Assembly: GCF_004564375.1 (NCBI RefSeq)
Contig: NZ_CP038267.1
Location: 994,501-1,058,500 of the forward strand
Origin: Nocardioides euryhalodurans
GTDB taxonomy: Bacteria; Actinomycetota; Actinomycetes; Propionibacteriales; Nocardioidaceae
DNA length: 64,000 nt
Direction: 5' to 3'
The translations under genes and the position numbers were made by a program. Every line of letters starts with the position of its first letter. The stretch's first letter is position 1. Below the pieces are notes generated by a model. It ran no database searches and was not told where the DNA came from. It saw only the letters and a list, made by a program, of their open reading frames with translations. Of the stretch, positions 29,767 to 41,126 are shown one piece after another.

Positions 29767-31023
29767 TCAGCGAACGTGGCCGTCACCGGTCACGACGTAC
29801 TTGGTCGTGGTCATCTCGGGAAGCCCCATCGGTCCCCGCGCGTGGAGCTTCTGGGTGCTGATGCCGATCTCCGCGCCGAATCCGAACTCGCCCCCGTCGG
29901 TGAAGCGGGTCGAGGCGTTGACCAGCACCGCGGCGGAGTCGACGGCCGCCACGAAGCGACGGGCCGCCGACTGGTCCTCGGTGACGATCGCGTCGGAGTG
30001 ACCCGTGCCGTGGCGGTGGATGTGGTCGACCGCCTCGTCGAGCCCGGCCACCACCCGGGCGGAGATGTCGAGCGAGAGGTACTCGGTGCCCCAGTCGTCG
30101 TCGGTGGCGGCGACCACGCCGTCCTGGGCGAGGAAGCGGCCGTCGCCGTGGACGGTCACGCCGGCCGACTGCAGCGCCTCGACCACCCGCGGCACGAACA
30201 CCTCGGCGACCGCCTCGTGCACCAGCAGCGACTCCGCCGCGTTGCAGACGCTGGTCCGGTGGGTCTTGGCGTTGAGGACGATCGCGAGGGCGCGGTCCAG
30301 GTCGGCCCCGGCGTCGACGTAGACGTGGCAGTTGCCGACCCCGGTCTCGATGACGGGCACCGTCGAGCCCTCGACCACCGACCGGATCAGCCCCGCACCA
30401 CCGCGCGGCACCAACACGTCGACCAGGCCGCGGGCCCGCATCAGCGCCGTGACCGAGTCCCGGCTCTCCGCCGGCACGAGCTGCACCACGTCGGCGGGCA
30501 GCCCCGAGTCGGCCGCGGCCTCCCGCAGCACGCGGACCACGGCGGCGTTGGACGACCGGGCGCTCGAGGAGCCGCGCAGCAGCACCGCGTTGCCCGACTT
30601 CAGGCAGATGCCGGCCGCGTCGGCGGTGACGTTGGGGCGGGCCTCGTAGATCATCCCGACGACGCCGAACGGCACCCGCACCTGCCGCAGCTCCAGGCCG
30701 TTGGCGAGCGTGCTGCCGCGGACCACCTCGCCCACCGGGTCGGGCAGCCCGGCGACGTCGCGCAGGCCCTGGGCCATCTGCGCCAGCCGCTCGTCGGTGA
30801 GCCGCAGCCGGTCCAGGATGTTGGCCGGCGTCCCGGCCTGCTCGGCCCGGGCCAGGTCCTCCCCGTTGGCCCGCAGCACCTCCTCGCGCGCACCGAGCAG
30901 GGCCCCGGCCATCGCCTCCAGGGCGGCGTCCTTGCGCGCCCGGGGCTCGAGGGCGAGGTGGCGTGCGGCCGCGCGTGCGCGCACGGCCAGGGCGCGCACC
31001 TCGTCGGTCACCGACTCGTCCAT
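29767..31023 (-). CDS. proA: Gamma-glutamyl phosphate reductase
   Basis: NADPH-dependent reduction of glutamyl-5-phosphate to glutamate-5-semialdehyde, the second step of proline synthesis. The 418-residue product has the aldehyde-dehydrogenase fold: [35 protein letters not shown] near the cofactor site and the catalytic cysteine in [18 protein letters not shown]. It heads the block proA, small ORF, nadD, rsfS. proB is not in the window, although in many bacteria it adjoins proA. Confidence 0.97.
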   Translation of the reverse strand: MDESVTDEVRALAVRARAAARHLALEPRARKDAALEAMAGALLGAREEVLRANGEDLARAEQAGTPANILDRLRLTDERLAQMAQGLRDVAGLPDPVGEVVRGSTLANGLELRQVRVPFGVVGMIYEARPNVTADAAGICLKSGNAVLLRGSSSARSSNAAVVRVLREAAADSGLPADVVQLVPAESRDSVTALMRARGLVDVLVPRGGAGLIRSVVEGSTVPVIETGVGNCHVYVDAGADLDRALAIVLNAKTHRTSVCNAAESLLVHEAVAEVFVPRVVEALQSAGVTVHGDGRFLAQDGVVAATDDDWGTEYLSLDISARVVAGLDEAVDHIHRHGTGHSDAIVTEDQSAARRFVAAVDSAAVLVNASTRFTDGGEFGFGAEIGISTQKLHARGPMGLPEMTTTKYVVTGDGHVR

Positions 31024-31149
31024 GGCCGCAGGCTAGCCGCGCCCGAAAGATTTTCGGCCGATGTACCGGCATGCAGGCAACCGATCGGTGATCCTGTGCG
31101 TCAACCAAGCAGCGGGGGCATCGGGCTCCCCTGTCCCGAGAGGAATCAG

Positions 31150-32733
31150 ATGCAACGGCGTGCCCTCACCGCAGCAGCCACGGGAGTCGCACTCGCGCTC
31201 TCCGGCGCACTCAGCGCCCTCACGACCACCAGCGCCCAGGCGGAGGACGTCGTGTCCCCGCTCGTCCTGGACGCTCCCAACCGGGTCGTGGCACGCAGCT
31301 ACGACGGGTACGTCTACTCCGGCCTCGGCTTCCGCATGACCGCCAAGGGCGCACCGTTCGAGATCCGGGCCACCCGTCCCGAGGCCTACGACGGCCCGAT
31401 CGCGGCCGTGTGGCAGCGCGGCGCGGGCGCCGAGGACGACGTGGCGCTTCCCGAGGGCTCCATGAGCTCCTGGCAGGGCCTCGACCACTTCGCGACCGTC
31501 AGGATCCTGCGTGAGGGCCGACGCCCTCGCGTGATCCGGACCCCGGGCTGCTTCAACGGCGAGGCGACGAAGGTCGGCCCGACCGGGCCGATCAGCAACC
31601 CGTACCCCTGGGGCTGCCCGTGGAACCCCTACACCCTCGGCTCGGTGATGGGCGTGGCCCAGGACTACTCCGCCTCCATGTTCCCCGAGTGGGGCTCCGC
31701 ACTGCGCCTCAAGCCCGGCACCTACGAGATGGTCGCCTTCATCACGCCGGAGTGGCGTGAGTTCTTCGGCATCAGCGAGGCCGACGGCCGCGCCGAGTCC
31801 ACGCTCGTCGTCCGCAAGGGTCGTGAGAACTGGCGCCCGACCGCCCGGACCGCCGCCGCAGCCGCCCAGCGGGCCGCGACCGCCGACACCACCGACGACG
31901 GCCTCGAGGAGACCACCGACGCCCCGACCGCGGAGTCCGCCGGCGCGCTGGCCGACGAGTTCGCGCCCGACCTGCGGTCACTGCCGGCCTTCGACATCAG
32001 CCTCAACGAGAAGGGCACCGCGATGCGCTTCGGCGCGACCGTGTGGAACGGGGGCGCGGGCCCGATGGTGATCGAGGGCTTCCGCGAGGACCACGACCAC
32101 GCGGCGCGCAGCGGTCCCGGCGACCACGAGGACCACATGACCGCCTACCAGTACTACTTCGACGGTGACGGCAACCAGACCGGCTACGAGGCGGTCGGCG
32201 AGTTCGCCTACCACGCGGCCAACCACAACCACTGGCACTTCGAGGACTTCGCGCGCTACAACCTCTACGGCGCCGACGCCAACGGCGACCGGCTCGAGGA
32301 CGTGGTCGTGAAGTCGACGAAGGCGTCGTTCTGCCTGGTGGCGACCGACGCGGTGGACCTCACCGTCCCCAACGCCGACATGCGGCCCGAGTACACCGAC
32401 CTCGGCAGCCAGTGCGGCGGCCGGGGTGCACAGTCGCTGCGCCAGGTGCTGGCCAACGGCCACGGTGACACCTACCACCAGTTCCGGGCCGGCCAGGCCT
32501 TCCGGATCGGCAACGTCCCGGACGGCACCTACTACATCGGTGTCGAGGCCAACCCGGCCGACGAGCCGGGCGGCGTCAACGAGGGGCGCAACCTGCAGGA
32601 GCTCGACTACTCCAACAACGACTCGTTCCGGAAGGTCGAGATCTTCACGACCAAGCGGGGCGTGCGCAAGGTGCGGGCCGCGCAGGTCGGCGTGATCGAG
32701 GAGTGGAGCTTCGACGGCTTCCTCCGGAACTGA
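31150..32733 (+). CDS. Secreted lysyl-oxidase-like protein
   Basis: A 527-residue protein with a Sec signal peptide (MQRRALTAAATGVALALSGA, cleavage likely after SAQA). The C-terminal half has the copper-site signature NHNHWHFEDFARYNLY (histidines at ~359, 361 and 363) with DISLNEKGTAMRFGATVWNGGAGPMVIEG and LDYSNNDSF, matching bacterial lysyl-oxidase domains. The N-terminal half is a separate beta-rich domain with two cysteines (TPGCFNG, PWGCPW). Oxidase activity needs a lysine-tyrosylquinone cofactor that cannot be confirmed here. GAGAGGA precedes the ATG. It is monocistronic and ends at a strong terminator. Confidence 0.85.
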   Translation: MQRRALTAAATGVALALSGALSALTTTSAQAEDVVSPLVLDAPNRVVARSYDGYVYSGLGFRMTAKGAPFEIRATRPEAYDGPIAAVWQRGAGAEDDVALPEGSMSSWQGLDHFATVRILREGRRPRVIRTPGCFNGEATKVGPTGPISNPYPWGCPWNPYTLGSVMGVAQDYSASMFPEWGSALRLKPGTYEMVAFITPEWREFFGISEADGRAESTLVVRKGRENWRPTARTAAAAAQRAATADTTDDGLEETTDAPTAESAGALADEFAPDLRSLPAFDISLNEKGTAMRFGATVWNGGAGPMVIEGFREDHDHAARSGPGDHEDHMTAYQYYFDGDGNQTGYEAVGEFAYHAANHNHWHFEDFARYNLYGADANGDRLEDVVVKSTKASFCLVATDAVDLTVPNADMRPEYTDLGSQCGGRGAQSLRQVLANGHGDTYHQFRAGQAFRIGNVPDGTYYIGVEANPADEPGGVNEGRNLQELDYSNNDSFRKVEIFTTKRGVRKVRAAQVGVIEEWSFDGFLRN

Positions 32734-32755
32734 CCGGACCCCGCGGCACGCACGA

Positions 32756-32788
32756 AGGGCCCCACCACCGGTTCGGTGGTGGGGCCCT
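32756..32788. terminator. Bidirectional terminator between the lysyl-oxidase-like gene and etfA
   Basis: AGGGCCCCACCACCG, loop GTT, CGGTGGTGGGGCCCT: a perfect 15-bp stem lying between two convergent gene ends, so it can serve both. CTCTCGT follows on the plus strand; TTCGTG follows on the minus strand. Confidence 0.85.
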
Positions 32789-32813
32789 CTCGTGGTGCTG
32801 GGGGCTCGGGAGC

Positions 32814-33785
32814 TCAGCCCTTGCGCTCGTTGACCTTCTCGGCGGCGGCCGGGAAGACGGTGTGGAGGTCGCCCACCACGCCGAAGTCGACCAGCTCGAA
32901 GATCGGGGCCTCGTCGTCCTTGTTGACCGCGACGATGGTCTTCGAGGTCTGCATGCCGGCCCGGTGCTGGATCGCACCCGAGATGCCGCCCGCGACGTAG
33001 AGCTGCGGCGAGACGGTCTTGCCGGTCTGGCCGATCTGGAAGCTGTGAGGGATCCAGCCCGAGTCGACGGCGGCACGGGAGGCGCCCACGGCGCCGCCGA
33101 GCGCGTCGGCCAGGCCCTCGACCGGCTCGAACTTGCCACCGGTCCCACGTCCGCCCGCCACCACGATGGCGGCCTCGGTCAGCTCGGGACGGCCGCTGGC
33201 CTTGCGCGGCTGCGAGGCCACGATCTGGGCCTTCTTGGCCGAGTCGGACACGGTCGCGGCGAACTCCTCCACGGTGCCGGCCCCGGCAGCCTCCTCCGGG
33301 GTTGCGGAGTTGGGCTTGACCGTGATGATCGGCGTGCCCGTGGTGACCTTGGCGGTCACCGTGTAGTTGCCGGCGAAGACCGACTGAGTGGTGACCGGGG
33401 TCCCGTCGCCCCCGTCGTCTGCCTGGACGTCGACGGCGTCGGTGATCAGGCCGGAGCCGATCTTGATCGCCAGCCGGCCGGCGACCTCCTTGCCCTCGAA
33501 CGTGGACGGGATGAGGACCGCGGCGGGCGAGCTCTTCTCCACCAGCTGCTGGAGGGCCTCGGCCTTCGGGGCCACGAGGTAGCCCTTGATGTCGGCGTCG
33601 TCGACGACGTACACCTTCTCGGCGCCGTACTTCGCGACCTTCTCGGCGGCGGCGGCACCCTGGCTGCCCGCACCGATGAACACGGCGGAGGGCTCACCGA
33701 GGCGACGCGCCAGCGTCAGCAGCTCGTACGTCGGCTTCTTGACCTCGCCGTCGGCGTGGTCGATGAGTACCAGGACTTCGGTCAT
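32814..33785 (-). CDS. etfA: Electron transfer flavoprotein subunit alpha
   Basis: Alpha subunit of the FAD/AMP-containing ETF that takes electrons from acyl-CoA dehydrogenases. The 323-residue product has the C-terminal FAD domain: [34 protein letters not shown] and [29 protein letters not shown], the ETF-alpha signature. It follows etfB by 13 nt in one transcript. Confidence 0.97.
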   Translation of the reverse strand: MTEVLVLIDHADGEVKKPTYELLTLARRLGEPSAVFIGAGSQGAAAAEKVAKYGAEKVYVVDDADIKGYLVAPKAEALQQLVEKSSPAAVLIPSTFEGKEVAGRLAIKIGSGLITDAVDVQADDGGDGTPVTTQSVFAGNYTVTAKVTTGTPIITVKPNSATPEEAAGAGTVEEFAATVSDSAKKAQIVASQPRKASGRPELTEAAIVVAGGRGTGGKFEPVEGLADALGGAVGASRAAVDSGWIPHSFQIGQTGKTVSPQLYVAGGISGAIQHRAGMQTSKTIVAVNKDDEAPIFELVDFGVVGDLHTVFPAAAEKVNERKG

Positions 33786-33798
33786 GTCAGGGAGCTCC

Positions 33799-34593
33799 TC
33801 AGATGAACTTCTTGGAGGCGAGGAAGTCCACGAGCGCGCTGGCGCCCGAGCCGTCCTCGTCGGTCACGATCTCGCCCGCGCTGCGCGGCGGGCGCGCGGT
33901 GGTGTCCTGGACCTCGGTCCAGGCCACGGAGAGGCCGACGTCACCGGCGTCCACGCCCAGGTCGCTGAGCGTGTAGGTCTCGAGCGGCTTCTTCTTCGCC
34001 GCCATGATCCCCTTGAACGACGGGTACCGGGCCTCACCGGTCTGGTCGGTCACCGACATCACCAGCGGCATGGTCGCACCGATCACCTCGGTGGCGACGT
34101 CACCGTCGCGCTTGACCCGGACCTGGTCGCCCTGGGTCTCGATCACCGACGCCAGGGTCACCTGGGGCAGGTCGAGGCGCTCGGCCAGCATCGCGGGCAC
34201 GACGCTCATCGAGCCGTCGGTCGACGCCATCCCGCACATCACCAGGTCGACGTCGCCGATCTTCTCGATGGCCTTGGCCAGCACCAGCGAGGTGGCGATC
34301 GCGTCGGAGCCGGCGATGGCCTCGTCGGCCACGTGGACGCCGGAGTCAGCGCCCATCTGCAGCGCCTTGCGGACGGCGTCGACGCCGGCCTCGGGCGCCA
34401 CGGTGAGGGCGATGACCTTCACGTCCTCGGGGCTCTCCGCCTTCTCCTTCAGCTGCAGGGCCTGCTCGACGGCGTACTCGTCGAGCTCGGACAGCAGACC
34501 GTCGACACCGTCGCGGTCCACGGTCTTGTCCTGCTCGAACTGCCGGTCGGCGGTGGCGTCGGGTACGTACTTCACACAGACGACAATGTTCAT
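33799..34593 (-). CDS. etfB: Electron transfer flavoprotein subunit beta
   Basis: Beta subunit of ETF (264 residues); binds AMP and docks partner dehydrogenases. MNIVVCVKYVPD at the start, LSELDEYAVEQALQLKE, VDLVMCGMASTDGSMSVVPAMLAERLD (recognition-loop and AMP-site region) and TDQTGEARYPSFKGIMAAKKKPLE are all characteristic. AGGAGGGG precedes the ATG. The 118-nt gap upstream (34594-34711) presumably holds the etfBA promoter; no sure -10 was picked. Confidence 0.97.
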   Translation of the reverse strand: MNIVVCVKYVPDATADRQFEQDKTVDRDGVDGLLSELDEYAVEQALQLKEKAESPEDVKVIALTVAPEAGVDAVRKALQMGADSGVHVADEAIAGSDAIATSLVLAKAIEKIGDVDLVMCGMASTDGSMSVVPAMLAERLDLPQVTLASVIETQGDQVRVKRDGDVATEVIGATMPLVMSVTDQTGEARYPSFKGIMAAKKKPLETYTLSDLGVDAGDVGLSVAWTEVQDTTARPPRSAGEIVTDEDGSGASALVDFLASKKFI

Positions 34594-34711
34594 AGGGTGC
34601 GTGGCCGGTCAGGCCCCTCCTGTGCTCTCGGGTGGGTTCGAGGTTACTAGCGGGAAACTTGTCAGGGAACCGGCCCCGTCGGTGGGGTGGCTCACAGCGG
34701 TTCGGCCCGGC

Positions 34712-35089
34712 TCAGGGCCGGATCACGCGGTCGAGGATCCGTCCGACCACGAGGTAGGCCACCGCGCCGAGGCCCCAGTTGAGCAGGGCGTTCTTGACGT
34801 CGGCGTCCGGGCCGCGGAACTCCTTGATGCCGTTCTCGCGGGAGAAGACCCCCAGGTCGACGGCGTCCGCGCCACGGAGCACCGCGTCGACGAGCGCGTT
34901 GTCCTGGTTGGCCCCCAGCGCGACCAGCAGCGCGCCGATCGCGAGCAGCAGGGCGCACACCACGCAGACCAGCCACACCAGCTGCGCGAGCCGGAGGCGT
35001 ACGACGTCGAGCGCCCGGCGACCGCCGGGGGGCGCCTTCGTGGTGGTGTCTCCGGACGGGTCGTCGGGGGTGGCCCTGCGCTTGGACAT
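34712..35089 (-). CDS. Hypothetical membrane protein
   Basis: A 125-residue protein: polar Lys/Arg/Pro-rich N-terminus (MSKRRATPDDPSGDTTTKAP), a strongly hydrophobic helix (VWLVCVVCALLLAIGALLVAL), an extracytoplasmic loop NQDNALVDAVLRGADAVDLGVF, and a second helix LLNWGLGAVAYLVVGRIL. I recognise it as a common but unnamed actinobacterial type. An in-frame ATG at 35101 is an alternative start. It sits between echA-like and etfB genes on the same strand. Confidence 0.75.
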   Translation of the reverse strand: MSKRRATPDDPSGDTTTKAPPGGRRALDVVRLRLAQLVWLVCVVCALLLAIGALLVALGANQDNALVDAVLRGADAVDLGVFSRENGIKEFRGPDADVKNALLNWGLGAVAYLVVGRILDRVIRP

Positions 35090-35144
35090 GGGCCGGATCA
35101 TAGGCCCAGCGACGTCCGCCCGGCCCCTCGCTGTGACGAAGGGC

Positions 35145-35933
35145 TCAGCGGCCCCGGAACTCCGCCTTGCCCGGACCGTTGGCCACGAAGGAGTCCATCC
35201 CGATGCTGCGGTCCTCGGTGGCGAACAGCGCGGCGAACTGCTGGCGCTCGATCTCCAGCCCGGTGTCGAGGTCGACCTCGGAGCCACGGTCGACGGCCTC
35301 CTTCGCCGCGCGCAGGGCGTACGACGCCGCCCCGGCGAACTGCTTCGCCCAGGCGAGCGCCTCCTCGTAGACCGTGTCGGCCGGGAACACCTTGTCGACC
35401 AGCCCGATCGAGAGCGCCTCGTCGGCCTTGACGAAACGGCCGGTGAAGATGAGCTCCTTGGCTGTGCTGGGTCCCACCAGGCGGGTCAGCCGCTGGGTGC
35501 CGCCGGCGCCGGGGATGATGCCGAGCAGGATCTCGGGCTGCCCCAGCACGGCGTCCTCGGCCGCGAACCGCACGTCGGCGCACAGCGCGAGCTCGCAGCC
35601 CCCGCCGAGCGCGTAGCCGGTCACCGCGGCCACGACGGGCTTCGGGATGCGCGCGACGGCGCTGAAGGCGGACTGCAGCTTGCCAGAGCGCCCCACCATG
35701 TCGGTGTAGGACATCTCGGCCATCTCCTTGATGTCCGCACCGGCCGCGAAGACCCGCTCGCCGCCGTAGACGACGACGGCCCTGACGTCCTCACGCTCGC
35801 TCGCCTCGGCTGCAGCGGCCCGGATCTCCTCCTGGACCTGCGCGTTGAGGGCGTTCATCTTGGGACGGTCGAGCCGGATGGTGCCGACGCCCCCGTCGAC
35901 CTCGAGACGTACGAACTCCGAACCCTCAGGCAT
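35145..35933 (-). CDS. Enoyl-CoA hydratase/isomerase family protein
   Basis: Crotonase-fold protein of 262 residues, probably hydrating trans-2-enoyl-CoA in beta-oxidation. Both catalytic glutamates are in place: TGYALGGGCELALCADVRFA and VLGQPEILLGIIPGAGGTQRL, with the oxyanion-hole segment FAAGADIKEMAEM. The C-terminus (FATEDRSIGMDSFVANGPGK) is the standard FxTxDxxEGMxAFxEKR-like helix. Near etfBA, it fits fatty-acid catabolism. Confidence 0.93.
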   Translation of the reverse strand: MPEGSEFVRLEVDGGVGTIRLDRPKMNALNAQVQEEIRAAAAEASEREDVRAVVVYGGERVFAAGADIKEMAEMSYTDMVGRSGKLQSAFSAVARIPKPVVAAVTGYALGGGCELALCADVRFAAEDAVLGQPEILLGIIPGAGGTQRLTRLVGPSTAKELIFTGRFVKADEALSIGLVDKVFPADTVYEEALAWAKQFAGAASYALRAAKEAVDRGSEVDLDTGLEIERQQFAALFATEDRSIGMDSFVANGPGKAEFRGR

Positions 35934-35994
35934 CTGCCGCTCCTCTTCCTCGCTTCACAGGTCCCGACGAGGGTAGCGACGGCCATGGGATTGA

Positions 35995-38142
<2,148 letters not shown>

Positions 38143-38170
38143 CGTACGCCGGGCGCTGCCCACCCCCACC

Positions 38171-38367
38171 GGGTCTCGAGGCTCGGCGCCGGGGCGCCTC
38201 ACACCTCGACCTCCGGGAGGGGTCAGCCGTACGAGGTGCCCGCACCGGTGGTTGAGGTGCGAAGGCCGCCCAGGCCCGAGCCTCGAAACCCCCGCACCCA
38301 CGCAGGGCGGCAACCGGGTCCCGCGCCTCGGCGTCGGAGCGCCTCACACCCCCCGACCTCCGAGACC
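38171..38367. repeat. Dispersed long inverted repeat, copy B plus a degenerate unit
   Basis: A 121-bp palindrome with arms GGGTCTCGAGGCTCGG (38171-38186) and CCGAGCCTCGAAACCC (38276-38291; one mismatch), containing CACCTCGACCTCCG as in the copy at 13190. A second, mutated left half (CGGGTCCCGCGCCTCGGCG through CCCGACCTCCGAGACC, 38315-38367) follows. It occupies most of the 246-nt gap between the convergent glgX and glgP ends; no gene is seen there. Confidence 0.8.
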
Positions 38368-38388
38368 GGCCGGCTGAAGGCGCCTCGG

Positions 38389-40971
38389 TCAGCTGGGCAG
38401 GGCGATCACACCGAGCTCGGCGGGCGAGGCGAGCAGGGCGTTCTTCGGGATCACGCGGACGGTGTAGCCGAAGGCGCCGCTGCGGGCCAGGCTGACCGTG
38501 CCGTCGAACCGGTGGCGACCGCCCTGGTAGGTCTCGGAGACGGCCAGCGACTCGGTGGCGGCGTTGACCAGCTGGTCCTCGCTGTCGATCACGCCGTGGA
38601 CCAGCTGGACGTCGACGTCCTCCGGGGAGAGCGCGCCCAGCGAGACGAAGGCGCGCACGCTCAGCACGGTGCCGATCTCGGGGGCGTCGCCGACGCCGCT
38701 GCTCTCGACGTGCTCCACCCGCACCTCGGGCCAGCCACCCCGCACCCGCTTCTTCCAGGCAGCCAGGTCGGCCGCACCGGTGTAGTCGGAGTTGAGGCTG
38801 CGACCGGTCACCGCGGCCGGCGTGTAGAGCTGTCGCACGTAGTCGCGCACCATCCGGGTCGCCAGCACCTTCGGGCCGAGCGACTTCAGCGTGTGGCGGA
38901 CCATCTCCAGCCAGCGCGCGGGCACCCCGTCGGGGCCGACGTCGTAGAAGCGGGGCGCGACCTCGTTCTCGATCAGGTCGTAGAGCGCGGTCGCCTCGAG
39001 GTCGTCACGGCGGTCGGGGTCCTCGACGCCGTCGGCGGACGGGATCGCCCAGCCGTTGGAGCCGTCGTACCACTCGTCCCACCAGCCGTCGAGGATCGAG
39101 AGGTTGAGGCCGCCGTTGAGGGCCGCCTTCATGCCGGAGGTGCCGCACGCCTCGTAGGGGCGCAGCGGGTTGTTCAGCCACACGTCGCAGCCCGGGTAGA
39201 GCGGCAGCGCCATGGCGATGTCGTAGTTGGGCAGGAACGCGATGCGGTGCCGGACCTCGGGGTCGTCGGCGAAGCGCACCATCTCCTGGATCAGCCGCTT
39301 GCCGCCCTCGTCGGCCGGGTGGGCCTTGCCGGCGATGATCAGCTGGATCGGCCGCTCGGGGTGGAGCAGCATCCGCTTGAGCCGCTCGGGGTCGGACAGC
39401 ATCAGCGTGAGCCGCTTGTAGGACGGCACCCGGCGTGCGAAACCGATGGTCAGCACGTCGGGGTCGAGCGCGGAGTCGATCCAGGACAGCTCGGCGGGGG
39501 CGCTGCCGCGCTTGGCCCACGAACGTGCCAGGCGCTTGCGGGCGTCGACGACCAGCCGCTCGCGGAGCTTGCGCTTGGTGGCCCAGACCTCCTGGCCGGG
39601 CACCTTGTCGACGACGCCCCAGAAGGCGTCCGCGTCGGTGTGGTCGGCGTCGGCGCCGTGCCCGGAGGCCAGCTCGAAGACCTCGCGGCCGACCCAGGTC
39701 GGCGCGTGGACGCCGTTGGTGATCGAACCGATCGGGACCTCGGCCTCGTCGAAGGCGGGCCACAGCCCGTTGAACATCTCCCGCGACACGTGGCCGTGGA
39801 GCTGGGACACGCCGTTGGCACGCTGCGCGAGCCGGAAGCCCATCACCGCCATGTTGAAGACGCCGCGGTCGCCGCCGTCGTAGTCCTCGGCGCCGAGCGC
39901 CAGGATGCGGTCGACCGGGACACCGGGCACCGGCGAGGCACCGCCGAAGTACTGCTCCACCAGCTCGCGCGGGAAGCGGTCGATGCCGGCGGGCACCGGG
40001 GTGTGGGTCGTGAAGACGGTGGAGGCGCGGCTGACCTCGAGAGCGGTGTCGAAGTCGAGCTTCGGGCCCTTCTCGGCGACCGACAGCTCGCGGATCCGCT
40101 CGAGGCCGAGGAAGCCGGCGTGGCCCTCGTTGGTGTGGAAGACCTCGGGGTCCGGGGCGCCCGTGATCCGGGAGTACGCCCGCAGCGCACGCACGCCGCC
40201 GACGCCCAGCAGCAGCTCCTGGCGCAGCCGGTGCTCGGTGGTGCCGCCGTAGAGGCGGTCGGTCACGGCGCGGAAGTGGTCGGGGTTCTCCTCGACGTCG
40301 GTGTCGAGCAGCAGCAGCGGCACGCGCCCGACCTGGGCCACCCAGATCCGCGCGGCGAGCTCGGCGTCGTTGTCGATGGTGATCCGGACCATGGCCCGGG
40401 AGCCGTCGGCCTCGTGGAGGAGCGAGAGCGGCAGCTCGTCGGGGTCGAGGACGGGGTAGGTCTCCTGCTGCCAGCCCTCCTGGGAGAGCGACTGCTTGAA
40501 GTAGCCGTGGCGGTAGAGCAGGCCCACGCCGACCAGCGGGACCCCGAGGTCCGAGGCGGCCTTGAGGTGGTCGCCGGCGAGGATGCCGAGGCCGCCGGAG
40601 TACTGCGGCAGGACGGCGGTGATGCCGTACTCGGGCGAGAAGTACGCGACGCTGCGCGGCGCGTCGGCGCCGCTGCGGCGCTGGTACCAGTGGTCTCCGG
40701 CCAGGTAGGTGTCGAGGTCGCGGCGGGCGGCCTCGAGCCGCTCGACGAACGCGCCGTCACCGGCGAGCTCCTCGAGGCGTCGGGCCTCGACCGCACCGAG
40801 CAGCCGGACCGGGTCACGCCCGGTCGACTCCCACAGGGCCGGGTCGACGGCCTCGAAGACGTCCTGGGTGGGCGGGTGCCAGGACCACCGGAGGTTCCCG
40901 GCGAGGACACCCAGCGAGGCGAGCGCCTCGGGAAGGACGGGACGGACGGTGAAACGACGGATGGCACGCAC
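38389..40971 (-). CDS. glgP: Alpha-glucan phosphorylase
   Basis: Phosphorolysis of alpha-1,4-glucan to glucose-1-phosphate. The 860-residue product belongs to the actinobacterial/archaeal-type phosphorylases with the extra N-terminal DUF3417 region (LAGNLRWSWHPPTQDVFEAVDP). The pyridoxal-phosphate site is YEACGTSGMKAALNGGLNLS, with FLPNYDIAMALPLYPGCDVWLNNP and the glucan site HTNEGHAGFL. The GTG at 40971 is supported by TACCGT 6 nt upstream. It diverges from glgE across 155 nt, a shared control region where no ORF is seen. Confidence 0.95.
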   Translation of the reverse strand: MRAIRRFTVRPVLPEALASLGVLAGNLRWSWHPPTQDVFEAVDPALWESTGRDPVRLLGAVEARRLEELAGDGAFVERLEAARRDLDTYLAGDHWYQRRSGADAPRSVAYFSPEYGITAVLPQYSGGLGILAGDHLKAASDLGVPLVGVGLLYRHGYFKQSLSQEGWQQETYPVLDPDELPLSLLHEADGSRAMVRITIDNDAELAARIWVAQVGRVPLLLLDTDVEENPDHFRAVTDRLYGGTTEHRLRQELLLGVGGVRALRAYSRITGAPDPEVFHTNEGHAGFLGLERIRELSVAEKGPKLDFDTALEVSRASTVFTTHTPVPAGIDRFPRELVEQYFGGASPVPGVPVDRILALGAEDYDGGDRGVFNMAVMGFRLAQRANGVSQLHGHVSREMFNGLWPAFDEAEVPIGSITNGVHAPTWVGREVFELASGHGADADHTDADAFWGVVDKVPGQEVWATKRKLRERLVVDARKRLARSWAKRGSAPAELSWIDSALDPDVLTIGFARRVPSYKRLTLMLSDPERLKRMLLHPERPIQLIIAGKAHPADEGGKRLIQEMVRFADDPEVRHRIAFLPNYDIAMALPLYPGCDVWLNNPLRPYEACGTSGMKAALNGGLNLSILDGWWDEWYDGSNGWAIPSADGVEDPDRRDDLEATALYDLIENEVAPRFYDVGPDGVPARWLEMVRHTLKSLGPKVLATRMVRDYVRQLYTPAAVTGRSLNSDYTGAADLAAWKKRVRGGWPEVRVEHVESSGVGDAPEIGTVLSVRAFVSLGALSPEDVDVQLVHGVIDSEDQLVNAATESLAVSETYQGGRHRFDGTVSLARSGAFGYTVRVIPKNALLASPAELGVIALPS

Positions 40972-41126
40972 GGCAGGACGGTAGCGCCAAAATGTGAACG
41001 ATCCAACCCGTGGTCCAGCCCCCACCTCCCGCCACGCTCCCGAGGGGTCCCGGGAACCGGCCGCGTGAGGGACCCGACGCAAGACCCGGCTTGCGCCGAC
41101 CCTGCCCGGACCGGAAGTGTTGCAGC

